Below the pieces are notes generated by a model that worked only from the letters and a program-made list of their open reading frames with translations, was not told where the DNA came from and made no database searches. A stretch of 64,000 nucleotides of DNA from Agromyces sp. Root81 (GTDB lineage: Bacteria; Actinomycetota; Actinomycetes; Actinomycetales; Microbacteriaceae): NCBI RefSeq assembly GCF_001429165.1, contig NZ_LMIR01000002.1:186001-250000 (forward strand), written 5' to 3'. Positions 36,914-45,287 of the stretch are shown here, one piece after another. Position 1 is the stretch's first letter; each line of letters starts with the position of its first letter. The position numbers and the translations under genes were made by a program.

Positions 36914-37897
36914 ATGCCCGTCGCATCGTCTACCCGCCAGCGCCCCAGCGCACAGGTGCACACCATCCGCGCGCGCGATCTCAACGAGTTCCGCAACGGC
37001 GCCTCCGAGGCGTTCGTACCGTTGCAGGTCACGAGCCCCCGTCCCGACCGGTTCCGCGGCGTCATCCGCACCGCCGGCATCGACGAGGTGCACGTGAGCG
37101 ACCTCCATGCCACCGGCCATGTGGTCGAACGCACCCCCGAGCTCATCAGCCGCGGCAATCGTCCGTTCTTCAAGCTGAGCCTCATGCTCGCCGGAACCGG
37201 GCTGCTCATCCAGGACGACCGGGAGGCGGTGCTGCAGCCCGGCGACCTCGCCGTCTACGACACGAACCGGCCGTACTCGCTCGTCTTCGACGAGGAGTTC
37301 CGCACCATGGTCGTCATGTTCCCGAAGCACCTCATCGATCTGCCCGCCGAGGTCGTCGGCCAGCTCACCGCGGTGCGGATGTCGGGATCCGAGGGACTCG
37401 GCGGGGTCATCGGCCCCTACCTCGCCCAGCTCGCCGGCAACCTCGAGCAGCTCTCGGGGCCCACGGGAATGCGGCTCGCGCACTCCGCACTCGACCTCAT
37501 CACCACGCTGTTCGCCGGAGAGCTCGACCTCGATCGCGCGGCGGCGGACCCGCACCATGCGCTCATGCAGCGCATCAGGGGGTACATCGAGGAGCATCTC
37601 GCCTCGACCGAACTCGGTCCGGCCTCGATCGCCGCCGCGCATTTCATCTCGACGCGCCACCTGCACGGTCTCTTCCACGAGCAGGGCACGACCGTGTCGA
37701 CGTGGATCCGCACACGACGGCTCGAGAACTGCCGGCGCGATCTCGTGAATCCGCTGCACGCCGACCGCGCGGTCTCCGTCATCGCCGCCCGCTGGGGATT
37801 CGTGGACGCCGCGCATTTCAGCCGCGCATACAAGTCGCAGTTCGGGCATGCGCCGAGCGAGGCACGGGCGCTGGCCGGGGTCGCCGTGCGGCGATGA
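36914..37897 (+). CDS. AraC family transcriptional activator, NphR/FeaR-like
   Basis: A 327-residue regulator. The N-terminal about 190 residues form an AraC-binding-like sensor domain (FKLSLMLAGTGLLIQDDREAVLQPGDLAVYDTNRPY), and the C-terminal about 100 residues carry two helix-turn-helix motifs (ASIAAAHFISTRHLHGLF and VSVIAARWGFVDAAHFSRAYK). The type resembles activators of aromatic amine and phenol catabolism such as FeaR and NphR. It stands beside an amine permease and amine oxidase genes, so activation of that cluster is a reasonable inference. GAGGTG precedes the ATG. Confidence 0.88.
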   Translation: MPVASSTRQRPSAQVHTIRARDLNEFRNGASEAFVPLQVTSPRPDRFRGVIRTAGIDEVHVSDLHATGHVVERTPELISRGNRPFFKLSLMLAGTGLLIQDDREAVLQPGDLAVYDTNRPYSLVFDEEFRTMVVMFPKHLIDLPAEVVGQLTAVRMSGSEGLGGVIGPYLAQLAGNLEQLSGPTGMRLAHSALDLITTLFAGELDLDRAAADPHHALMQRIRGYIEEHLASTELGPASIAAAHFISTRHLHGLFHEQGTTVSTWIRTRRLENCRRDLVNPLHADRAVSVIAARWGFVDAAHFSRAYKSQFGHAPSEARALAGVAVRR

Positions 37898-37901
37898 CGA
37901 G

Positions 37902-37927
37902 GTGCCCGGGCGCGCACGGCCGGGCAC
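37902..37927. terminator. Bidirectional terminator
   Basis: GTGCCCGG (37902-37909) and CCGGGCAC (37920-37927) with a 10-base loop, between the convergent araC-type gene (ends 37897) and permease gene (ends 37935). Confidence 0.6.
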
Positions 37928-37934
37928 GTCCGGA

Positions 37935-39467
37935 TCACCGACCGGCGCCGGGTGCGCCGAACTCGGCCGTGCCGAGCTGCTCCGCGGTCTCGTCGCCGCC
38001 GTGGCCGATGCGGGCGTAGACGTCGGGCCGACTCCGCCGCAGGCGGTAGCCCCACATGACGCCGATCACTCCTGGCACGATGGCGATCGCGGGCAGCAGG
38101 TAGGTCGTGAGGTCTGGCTCGGCCTGGCCGAGGAGCACCGTGAAGTTCGTGAGGATGAGCACGAACACGATGGCGAGCGCGATCGCCGCGACGATCGGCG
38201 CGACGAGGCGGCTGCCGACGCCGACACCGCGGTGGTCGCGACGGAAGTACCCGACGACGGCGACCGAGACCACGGCCATCAGCAGCACGAGGCCGAGCGC
38301 ACCGGTGTTGGTGAGCCAGGTGAAGAGCGTGATGACGGGGTAGGGACCGGCCGCCGGGTCCCAACCGACCTCGGCGACCGCGAAGAGCGCGACCACCACG
38401 AGCGCGAGCACCGACTGCGCGACCGAGCCGGCCCACGGCGCGCCGTTGCGCCCGACCGCGGCGAGCTTCGCGGGCAGCACGCCCTCGCGCCCGAGCGAGA
38501 ACAGGTAGCGCGCCACCGCGTTGTGGAAGCTCACGAGCGCGGCGAAGATGCTCGTGATGAACAGGAGCGACATGATGTCGACCCAGACGACGCCGAGCCG
38601 TTCGGCGACGAAGCCGAAGAAGAGCGGCGGACCGGCCTCCTCAGGCGTGATGCCGGCGGGATCGACGATCTTGTCGACGCCGATCGCGAGCGCGAGCGCC
38701 CACGACGAGATCGCGTAGAACACGCCGATCACCGCGACGGCGAGGAACGTCGCGCGCGGGATCGTGCGGCGCGGGTCCTTCGACTCCTCGCTGTAGATCG
38801 CGGCCGACTCGAATCCCATGAAGCCGGCGATGCCGAACGCGAGCACGGCACCGACCCCTGGCACGAAGAGCGAGGAAGGCTCGATCGGCACGGTCGAGAA
38901 GCCGGCGGCCGGCTCGGCGAACGCCACGACGTCGAACACGATGACGACGACGAACTCGGCGGCGACGAGCACACCGAGCACCTTGGCCGAGAGGTCGACG
39001 CGGTTCACTCCCATCCAGCCGACGATGACGATGCCGACCACGACGCCGACCCACCAGGGGATGTCGGCGCCCGTCTTCTCGGCGATGAACATCGACACCT
39101 GGAAGCCGAACATGCCCCAGATGCCGATCTGCATCAGGTTGTAGGCGACGAGCGCCACGACCGATGCGCCCACGCCCGCGGGTCGCCCGATGCCCTGCGC
39201 CACGTAGGCGTAGAACGCCCCCGCATTCGTGACGAAGCGGCTCATCGCGGCGTAGCCGATCGCGAAGACGGCGAGCGCGGCGGCGAGCAGGATGAATGCG
39301 ACCGGCATGCCAGCGACGTGGGTCACCGAGAAGGTCGAGGTCACCCCGCCAGCGATGACGGTGAGCGGTGCGGATGCCGCGACGATGAGGAACGCGACGC
39401 CGATGACGCCGAGCCGACGGCGAACGGCTGCGGGCGCCGGTGGGGCGTCGGTGCGTGGGGTGGTCAT
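37935..39467 (-). CDS. APC family amino acid/amine permease
   Basis: A 510-residue transporter of the amino acid-polyamine-organocation superfamily, with about twelve membrane spans. Typical features are the broken first helix AASAPLTVIAGG, FAIGYAAMSRFVTNAGAFYAYVAQGIGR and GFMGFESAAIYSEESKDPRRTIPRA. The substrate is probably an amino acid or primary amine; the divergent amine oxidase cluster favours an amine. AAGGAG is six bases before the ATG at 39467. It lies 131 bases downstream of the TetR gene on the same strand. Confidence 0.88.
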   Translation of the reverse strand: MTTPRTDAPPAPAAVRRRLGVIGVAFLIVAASAPLTVIAGGVTSTFSVTHVAGMPVAFILLAAALAVFAIGYAAMSRFVTNAGAFYAYVAQGIGRPAGVGASVVALVAYNLMQIGIWGMFGFQVSMFIAEKTGADIPWWVGVVVGIVIVGWMGVNRVDLSAKVLGVLVAAEFVVVIVFDVVAFAEPAAGFSTVPIEPSSLFVPGVGAVLAFGIAGFMGFESAAIYSEESKDPRRTIPRATFLAVAVIGVFYAISSWALALAIGVDKIVDPAGITPEEAGPPLFFGFVAERLGVVWVDIMSLLFITSIFAALVSFHNAVARYLFSLGREGVLPAKLAAVGRNGAPWAGSVAQSVLALVVVALFAVAEVGWDPAAGPYPVITLFTWLTNTGALGLVLLMAVVSVAVVGYFRRDHRGVGVGSRLVAPIVAAIALAIVFVLILTNFTVLLGQAEPDLTTYLLPAIAIVPGVIGVMWGYRLRRSRPDVYARIGHGGDETAEQLGTAEFGAPGAGR

Positions 39468-39598
39468 GATTCTCCTTCGAATCGACGGCGAAAGCCGGTG
39501 CAGCAGTCGGGGGCTGCCATGATTCTCCGATCGACCCACCGCCGCGACTGTGCTGAGCGTGCACGATGCTTGTCCGGGCGGGAACTCCCCGGCCGGAC

Positions 39599-40195
39599 CT
39601 ACCGTTCGCGGGCGAGTCCGGCGAGGAGGTTCTCGAGCGCGCTGCGTTGACGCCGGGCCGTCGCGAGCTCGGGTGCCAGTCGGCACATGGCCTGCAGTCC
39701 CGTCATCATCCAGATGAGCTGGTCGACGATCTCCGCATCGCTGTCGGGTGTCGTGATCTGCCCGTCGGCACGCCCCTCGGCGAGCCGACGCTCGAGCTCG
39801 GCCATCCAGAGCTTCGTATGGCGGCGGTAGACCGTCGCCATCCGGTCGTTGCCGACGGCCCGCTCCCAGAAGGCCACGACGATGCGCGCCTCGGTGCGCC
39901 GTTCCTCGTCGAGCGGCATGATCTCGAGGCAGAGGCGACGCACGGCCTCGATGCCGCGCACCGCACCGATGGCCGCGACGGCGCGTTCGTTGGTTCGCTC
40001 GAACGCCCGCTGGTAGGCGGCCTGCAGCAGTTCATCCTTGCTCGCGAAGTACGGCTTGACCGCCCCGTTCGCGAGTCCCTGCTCTGCCGCGACCCGTCGC
40101 AGCGTGACCGCGTCGACGCCCTCGTGCTCGATGATGCGCCAGGTGACATCGATCACGGCGTCCCGCCTGGCCGACTTGTCGACGATCTTCGGCAT
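39599..40195 (-). CDS. TetR family transcriptional regulator
   Basis: A 198-residue regulator with an N-terminal helix-turn-helix (residues about 10-55: AVIDVTWRIIEHEGVDAVTLRRVAAEQGLANGAVKPYFASKDEL by position) and a helical ligand domain. It is divergent from the copper amine oxidase gene, and GGGGGAGAG precedes the ATG at 40195. It probably represses the amine oxidase operon, its own gene and the permease, responding to an amine or aldehyde; that is inference from arrangement. The CTCCCACGGGAG palindrome at 40277-40288 is a candidate site. Confidence 0.87.
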   Translation of the reverse strand: MPKIVDKSARRDAVIDVTWRIIEHEGVDAVTLRRVAAEQGLANGAVKPYFASKDELLQAAYQRAFERTNERAVAAIGAVRGIEAVRRLCLEIMPLDEERRTEARIVVAFWERAVGNDRMATVYRRHTKLWMAELERRLAEGRADGQITTPDSDAEIVDQLIWMMTGLQAMCRLAPELATARRQRSALENLLAGLARER

Positions 40196-40276
40196 GTGCG
40201 TCTCTCCCCCGTCGACGCCCAGGCGGTGCCGACGTTCGAATGCTAGCGACACCCGGGCCGAGCCGTGTACGTTGTT

Positions 40277-40288
40277 CTCCCACGGGAG
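40277..40288. promoter_or_regulatory. Palindrome in the divergent tetR / amine oxidase control region
   Basis: CTCCC-AC-GGGAG, a perfect 5-bp inverted repeat, in the 197-base gap 40196-40392. A GATACT box near 40359-40364 could be the amine oxidase -10 and a minus-strand TAGCAT (40245-40240) the tetR -10; both lack good -35 partners. Confidence 0.45.
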
Positions 40289-40392
40289 GGTTTTACCGAT
40301 GTGCCGGTCAGTCCAAGGACGGCGCACTCCTCGACAAGACCCGATCGCGGCCTGCCGCCGATACTGAACGAAGACACGATCCCGAGGTTCCG

Positions 40393-42396
40393 ATGACGCA
40401 CCACCACGACACGCACCAGCACGACACGTACCGCCACGATGCAGGCGGCGCCGCCGTCGCCCACCCGCTCGACCCGCTGTCGGCCGAAGAGATCGCCGCG
40501 GCACGTGAGATCCTCACGGGCGCCGGGATCATGACGGAGACAACGCGCGTTCCGCAGTTGCTGCCGGTGGAGCCGCCGAAGGAGGAGCTCGCCGAGTGGA
40601 CGCCGGGCGCCCCCGTCGACCGGCGCATCGCCGTGACACTGCTCGAGCCCGCGACCGGCCGTTCCAGCGAGGCCGTCGTCTCCGTGACACGGCGCGAGGT
40701 GCTCGAGCACCATGGACTCGAGACCGGCGCCGCCCCCTACGGGCAGCCGCAGTACCTCTTCGAGGAGTACGACGCGGCGGCCGCGATCGCGAAGGCCTCG
40801 CCCGACTGGCGGGCCGCGATGACCCGCCGCGGGCTCGAGGATCGCATCGAGCTCGCGTTCTGCGCACCGCTCGCCCCGGGGTTCTTCAACCGCCCCGAGG
40901 AGGTCGGGCGCCGGGTCATCCGCTCGCTCACCTTCCTGCGCGACAGCCCGACCGACAGCCCCTGGGCGCACCCGGTCGAGGGACTCATCGTGCACATCGA
41001 CCTCACCGAGGGCCGCGTCATCGGCGTCGAGGACGAGGGCGACGTGCCGGTGCCCGCCGAGCACGGCAACTACACCCCGGATGCCACCGGCCGGGCCCGC
41101 ACGAGCCTGAAGCCCATCGAGATCACCCAGCCCGAGGGGCCGAGCTTCGCCGTCGACGGCAACGCCGTCGAGTGGGAGAACTGGAAGTTCCGCGTGGGCT
41201 TCAACGCCCGCGAGGGGCTCGTGCTGAACCAGCTCACCTTCCGCGACGGCGACGAGGACCGCTCCGTGATCCACCGCGCGAGCGTGCCCGAGATGGTGGT
41301 GCCCTACGGCGACACCACCTCGACGCGGTTCTGGATCAGCTATTTCGACGCGGGCGAGTACCTGCTCGGCAAGAACGCCAACCCGCTCTCGCTCGGCTGC
41401 GACTGCCTCGGCGTCATCCACTACTTCGACGGCTTCGTCGCCGACGACCGCGGCAACCCCGTCAAGATCCCGCAGGTCGTCTGCATGCACGAGGAGGACT
41501 ACGGCATCCTCTGGAAGCACACCGACCTCGACGGCGATTCCGAGGTGCGCCGCAGCCGCCGCCTCGTGATCTCGTACTTCTCGACGATCGGCAACTACGA
41601 CTACGGGTTCTTCTGGTACCTCTACCTCGACGGCACCATCCAGGTCGAGGCGAAGGCCACCGGCATCGTCTTCGCCGGCGCCGGACACCCCGGCGAGCAG
41701 AACCCGCACGCCCCCGAGATCGCCCCCGGACTCTACGCGCCGGTGCACCAGCACCTGTTCTGCGCCCGCCTCGACATGGCGATCGACGGCGAGGACAACA
41801 CGGTGCACGAGATCGACGCCGTCGGCATCCCCACGGGGCCGGCGAACCCCATGGGCAACGCGTTCACGTGGACGTCGACACAGCTCGCCCGCGAATCCGA
41901 GGCGCAGCGACTCGCCGACACCTCGAAGGCCCGCACCTGGGAGGTCGCGAGCGCGAGCCGCGTGAACCGGCTCGGTAAGCCGACCGCCTACCACCTGCTC
42001 CCCCAGCCCGGCCCGACCCTGCTCGCGCAGCCCGACTCGACCGTCTCCGGCCGCGCCACGTTCGCGACGAAACACCTCTGGGCCACGGCGTTCGACCCGG
42101 CCGAGCGCTTCCCAGCCGGCGACTACCCGAACGCCCACGCCGGCGGCGCTGGCCTGCCGGCATGGACGGCAGCCGACCGCGACCTCGACGGCGCCGACAT
42201 CGTGCTCTGGCACGTCTTCGGCCCGACGCACATCCCCCGCCCAGAGGACTGGCCGATCATGCCCGTCGACTACTCGGGCTTCGTGCTGAAGCCCTACGGC
42301 TTCCTCGACCGCAACCCCGCGCTCGACCTGCCGGACTGGAGCCGGCACGGCGAGGCATCCTGCTGCACGGGCGGCAGCTGCACCTGCGACCACTGA
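40393..42396 (+). CDS. Copper-containing primary amine oxidase (TPQ cofactor)
   Basis: A 667-residue homodimeric quinoenzyme that oxidises primary amines to aldehydes, releasing NH3 and H2O2. The precursor of the TPQ cofactor is Tyr402 in the NYD motif, the catalytic base Asp319 (YFDAGEY) and the copper ligands His452, His454 (HQHLF) and His613. Length matches the Arthrobacter phenethylamine/histamine oxidase class. Unusual are a His-rich N-terminus built from HDTHQ/HDTYR repeats and a C-terminus ending CCTGGSCTCDH, both potential metal-binding tails. With MoaF-like and aldehyde dehydrogenase genes following, it is the entry enzyme for aryl-ethylamines. Confidence 0.95.
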   Translation: MTHHHDTHQHDTYRHDAGGAAVAHPLDPLSAEEIAAAREILTGAGIMTETTRVPQLLPVEPPKEELAEWTPGAPVDRRIAVTLLEPATGRSSEAVVSVTRREVLEHHGLETGAAPYGQPQYLFEEYDAAAAIAKASPDWRAAMTRRGLEDRIELAFCAPLAPGFFNRPEEVGRRVIRSLTFLRDSPTDSPWAHPVEGLIVHIDLTEGRVIGVEDEGDVPVPAEHGNYTPDATGRARTSLKPIEITQPEGPSFAVDGNAVEWENWKFRVGFNAREGLVLNQLTFRDGDEDRSVIHRASVPEMVVPYGDTTSTRFWISYFDAGEYLLGKNANPLSLGCDCLGVIHYFDGFVADDRGNPVKIPQVVCMHEEDYGILWKHTDLDGDSEVRRSRRLVISYFSTIGNYDYGFFWYLYLDGTIQVEAKATGIVFAGAGHPGEQNPHAPEIAPGLYAPVHQHLFCARLDMAIDGEDNTVHEIDAVGIPTGPANPMGNAFTWTSTQLARESEAQRLADTSKARTWEVASASRVNRLGKPTAYHLLPQPGPTLLAQPDSTVSGRATFATKHLWATAFDPAERFPAGDYPNAHAGGAGLPAWTAADRDLDGADIVLWHVFGPTHIPRPEDWPIMPVDYSGFVLKPYGFLDRNPALDLPDWSRHGEASCCTGGSCTCDH

Positions 42397-42419
42397 CGCG
42401 GCATCGGAAGGCGAATCGA

Positions 42420-43241
42420 ATGACGGCACTCACCCCCACCGACACGACCACCTGGCTGCCGCTCGACGGGCTGGCACCGGGCTTCGACGCGAACAGGGCG
42501 CCGCACTCGACGGCGCTCGCCGGGCGGATCCTCACCACGCTCGACGACCGCGGCACCCGCATCGCGCACACCTTCACCGAGCAGACGGTCACGTGGACGG
42601 TCGAACCCGGGGCCGGCGACGCCACCGCGGCGTCCACCGCGACCGACGACTACGAGGCGTTCGAGGTCGACGACGAGCTGTACTTCGTGCAGTTCCACCA
42701 CCGCACCCGGCCTCACGAGGCCGTCTCCCTCGTGCTCGACCTGCGCGCGGGCCGTGCGCTCGCGGTCGTGCAGACCCTCGGCGATGCGGCGCCCGGGCGC
42801 ACCGCCGTGCAGCAGGCGTTCGTACCGTCGGTGATCGAGGAGCTCGAGACCTCGGGCAGGCCGGCGGCACCGACGAACTCGCTCATCGGCCGCCGCGTGA
42901 TGTGGGTCTACAGCACCGAGCACGCCTACGAGCACGTCTACCTCTCGCCCCAGTGGTACACGTGGCAGTGCCTCGCCGGCCCCGAGCGCGGCCTCGCCGA
43001 CACCGACGAGCACACCACGTTCGAGGTGCGCCCCGGCATCAACGTCTTCGCCTGGCGCGAGAAGGTGATCCCGTGCGGCTCGGTCACGATCGCCGACCAC
43101 CGGGACGCGCGGGCGATCCGCTCGCACGGCGTGCTCTTCGGCGAGAACGAGGCGGGCGGCTGGACCCATTTCACGTTCGGCGCCCACGGGCGACTCATCT
43201 CCGCCACCGTGCACCCCGACGAATACGACCCGGCGCGCTGA
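42420..43241 (+). CDS. moaF: MoaF family protein (monoamine-induced)
   Basis: A 273-residue protein with the two-part MoaF pattern: the N-terminal half includes DDYEAFEVDDELYFVQFHH, and the C-terminal half STEHAYEHVYLSPQWYTWQCLAGPE and CDYFKI-like variants such as VFAWREKVIPCGSV. MoaF was found as a monoamine-regulated gene in enteric bacteria; its biochemical role is unclear and the molybdenum label in databases is probably misleading. Its place between amine oxidase and aldehyde dehydrogenase supports a role in amine catabolism. GGAAGG lies seven bases before the ATG. The stop codon lies inside a 13-bp tandem repeat. Confidence 0.8.
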   Translation: MTALTPTDTTTWLPLDGLAPGFDANRAPHSTALAGRILTTLDDRGTRIAHTFTEQTVTWTVEPGAGDATAASTATDDYEAFEVDDELYFVQFHHRTRPHEAVSLVLDLRAGRALAVVQTLGDAAPGRTAVQQAFVPSVIEELETSGRPAAPTNSLIGRRVMWVYSTEHAYEHVYLSPQWYTWQCLAGPERGLADTDEHTTFEVRPGINVFAWREKVIPCGSVTIADHRDARAIRSHGVLFGENEAGGWTHFTFGAHGRLISATVHPDEYDPAR

Positions 43242-43279
43242 CCCGGCGCGCTGACCCGGCGCGCTGCCCCTGCGCGCTG
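43228..43279 (+). repeat. 13-bp tandem repeat across the moaF stop codon
   Basis: Three perfect copies of ACCCGGCGCGCTG (43228-43240, 43241-43253, 43254-43266) and a fourth diverged copy (43267-43279). The moaF TGA (43239-43241) is formed at the junction of copies one and two. A 13-bp unit is not a multiple of three. Confidence 0.85.
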
Positions 43280-43402
43280 ACCCTGCGGTCGATCGGGCCG
43301 GTCCGGACCGGCGGCCTTCGCGCTCGGTCAAGCACCGTGCCGCCGCAGACAACCCGATGCACCGGCACGGGGAGAGACTGTCCGAACCAGCTTGGAGGCT
43401 TC

Positions 43403-44812
43403 ATGGAACAGTACGAAACGCTCCTCGCCGCCGTCGCCGCACCCGCGGGCGACGGCCGCGAGGTCTTCGACCCGGCGACCGGCGATCTCATCGCCGCCGC
43501 ACCCGCCGACACGACCGCGGCGCTCGACGACGCCGTCGCGCGCGCCGTGGCCGCGCAGCCCGCGTGGGCTGCGCGGAGCGACGAGGAGCGACGTCAGGCG
43601 CTGCACCGCATGGCCGACGCGGTCGAGCGTTCGGCCGACGCCCTCGCCGAACTGCTGTCGCGCGAGCAGGGAAAGCCCCTGAACGGCCCGAACGCCCGCT
43701 TCGAGGTGGGCGCGTGCGCGACCTGGCTGCGCGTCACCGCCGACACTCCCCTGCCGACCGAGGTCGTCGTCGACGACGGCACCGACTACGCCGAGCTGCA
43801 CTACCGGCCGATCGGCGTCGTCGGCGTGATCACCCCGTGGAACTGGCCGATGCTGATCGCGATCTGGCAGATCGCCCCGTCGCTGCGCATGGGCAACACC
43901 GTCGTCGCCAAGCCCTCCGAGTACACGACGCTCTCGGGCCTCGCGCTGCTCGCCGTCCTGAACCAGGAGCTCCCCGAGGGCGTGCTGAACCCCGTCGCCG
44001 GCGCCGGCGACCTCGGCGCCGCCCTCGTCGTGAAGCCCGAGCTCGGCAAGATCATGTTCACCGGCTCGACCGCGACGGGCAAGCGCATCATCGAGGCATC
44101 CGCCGGGAACGTCACCCGCCTCACGCTCGAGCTCGGCGGCAACGACGCCGGCATCGTGCTGCCCGATGCCGACCCGGTCGCGATCGCCGAGAACCTCTTC
44201 TGGGGCGCGTTCATCAACACCGGCCAGACGTGCGCGGCGCTGAAGCGCCTCTACGTGCACGACTCGGTCTACGACGCGGTCTGCCTCGCTCTCGTCGAGG
44301 TCGCGAAGGCGATGCCGATGGGCGTCGGCCTCGACGAGCAGAACGTGCTCGGCCCGTTGCAGAACCGCATGCAGTTCGGCGTCGTCGACCGCCTCGTCGA
44401 AGCGGCCAAGGCGTCGGGCGCCCGCGTGCTGCTCGGCGGCGAGCCCGATCGCGACCAGCCGGGCAACTTCTACCCGACGACGCTCATCGCCGACATCGAC
44501 CCGCAGAATCCCCTCGTCGTCGAGGAGCAGTTCGGTCCGGCCCTGCCGATCGTGCGGTACAGCGACGTCGAGGAGGCGATCGCCCTCGCGAATGCCGCAG
44601 ACGTCGGCCTCGGCGCCTCCGTCTGGTCGGGCGACCGCGACGCCGCGCGCGCCATCGCAGCGCGCGTGCAGGCCGGCACGGTGTGGATCAACTCGCACGG
44701 CGGCGTGCACCCGATGATCCCCTTCGGCGGCGTCAAGCAGTCGGGCTACGGCCTGGAGTTCGGCACCGAGGGCCTGAAGTCGGTCTCGGCTCCCCAGGTC
44801 GTCAACGGCTGA
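43403..44812 (+). CDS. Aldehyde dehydrogenase, aryl acetaldehyde type
   Basis: A 469-residue NAD(P)-dependent aldehyde dehydrogenase. The general base Glu243 (TLELGG) and nucleophile Cys277 (NTGQTC) are present, as are the cofactor motif FTGSTATGK and the C-terminal PFGGVKQSGYG. As the third gene after amine oxidase it should oxidise the aldehyde product, for example phenyl-, 4-hydroxyphenyl- or 3,4-dihydroxyphenyl-acetaldehyde, to the acid. GGAGG is five to six bases from the ATG. A hairpin terminator follows at 44828-44861. Confidence 0.92.
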   Translation: MEQYETLLAAVAAPAGDGREVFDPATGDLIAAAPADTTAALDDAVARAVAAQPAWAARSDEERRQALHRMADAVERSADALAELLSREQGKPLNGPNARFEVGACATWLRVTADTPLPTEVVVDDGTDYAELHYRPIGVVGVITPWNWPMLIAIWQIAPSLRMGNTVVAKPSEYTTLSGLALLAVLNQELPEGVLNPVAGAGDLGAALVVKPELGKIMFTGSTATGKRIIEASAGNVTRLTLELGGNDAGIVLPDADPVAIAENLFWGAFINTGQTCAALKRLYVHDSVYDAVCLALVEVAKAMPMGVGLDEQNVLGPLQNRMQFGVVDRLVEAAKASGARVLLGGEPDRDQPGNFYPTTLIADIDPQNPLVVEEQFGPALPIVRYSDVEEAIALANAADVGLGASVWSGDRDAARAIAARVQAGTVWINSHGGVHPMIPFGGVKQSGYGLEFGTEGLKSVSAPQVVNG

Positions 44813-44827
44813 GCCCAGACGCCCGCC

Positions 44828-44861
44828 GAGGTGCCGCGAGTCCGCCAGGGCTCGCGGCACC
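44828..44861 (+). terminator. Terminator of the amine oxidase operon
   Basis: Twelve-base perfect stem (44828-44839 with 44850-44861), 10-base loop, followed by TCGTCTTC. Confidence 0.7.
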
Positions 44862-44898
44862 TTCGTCTTCAGCTTCCTCCCAGTCCGGCGCATGGAAG

Positions 44899-44915
44899 AA
44901 TACCCCAGGGGTATT
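44899..44915. promoter_or_regulatory. CsoR-family-type operator over a -10 box
   Basis: AATACCCC-A-GGGGTATT, a perfect 8-bp inverted repeat, with the TACCCC/GGGGTA pattern of CsoR/FrmR (DUF156) repressor sites. TATTTT at 44912-44917 could be the -10 of the small Cys-rich gene, so a bound repressor would cover the promoter. Confidence 0.65.
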
Positions 44916-44979
44916 TTCCCCACCGTGCCCGCTCCGCTCCGCGCCCCAGTCGCGGCCAGACGAATCGAGGAACCCGACC

Positions 44980-45144
44980 ATGTGCCGAGCAGTGACCTGC
45001 AAGAAGTGCGGCAAGACCACCTGGGCCGGCTGCGGCCAGCACGTCGACTCGGTCATGCGCGGCGTTCCGCGGGGCGACCGGTGCGGCGGCCACGAGAACG
45101 ACCCGTCCGAGCCCGGCTTCTTCGCGCGACTCTTCGGCCGCTGA
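44980..45144 (+). CDS. Small Cys-rich protein under a CsoR-type site
   Basis: A 54-residue protein that begins MCRAVTCKKCGKTTWAGCGQ. Four cysteines (2, 7, 10, 18) and His21 sit in a compact zinc-ribbon-like N-terminus, a fifth cysteine follows at about 35, and the C-terminus is short and ends in an aromatic-basic tail. I recall very similar small proteins in many actinobacteria without assigned function. The upstream CsoR-type operator suggests induction by copper, persulfide or formaldehyde-like stress. No clear ribosome site other than CGAGGAA about seven bases before the ATG. Confidence 0.75.
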   Translation: MCRAVTCKKCGKTTWAGCGQHVDSVMRGVPRGDRCGGHENDPSEPGFFARLFGR

Positions 45145-45254
45145 GTCCGCCGCGGTCACGATAGACTGCTTCTCGTCCAGGCGCTCTGCTGCGCCGGTGC
45201 TCGAAAAATGGGCACGAAGCCGAACCGCGGGTGATCCCCGCCGCCGCGCGAGAC

Positions 45255-45263
45255 ATATACGGA
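45255..45263 (+). promoter_or_regulatory. Possible weak ATATACGAT-type site upstream of the ThDP enzyme gene
   Basis: ATATACGGA (7 of 9 matches to ATATACGAT). The 143-base gap 45145-45287 also contains a TAGACT box near 45161 and an eight-codon open frame at 45208-45234, but nothing convincing as a gene. Confidence 0.35.
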
Positions 45264-45287
45264 ATCCGCATCCGTCTTCGTCTCGAA

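Noticed and set aside
39465-39529. CATGATTCTCC occurring twice near the permease start as an operator
   Set aside because: One copy is the start codon and ribosome site; the second lies 54 bases upstream without symmetry. Chance or a small duplication is enough.
42420-43241. Molybdenum cofactor biosynthesis function for the MoaF-like protein
   Set aside because: No other molybdopterin genes are present, and the context is amine oxidase and aldehyde dehydrogenase. The database name appears to come from the monoamine (moa) regulon.
45208-45234. Eight-codon open frame in the leader of the ThDP enzyme gene
   Set aside because: No ribosome site and no sequence feature; such frames occur by chance.
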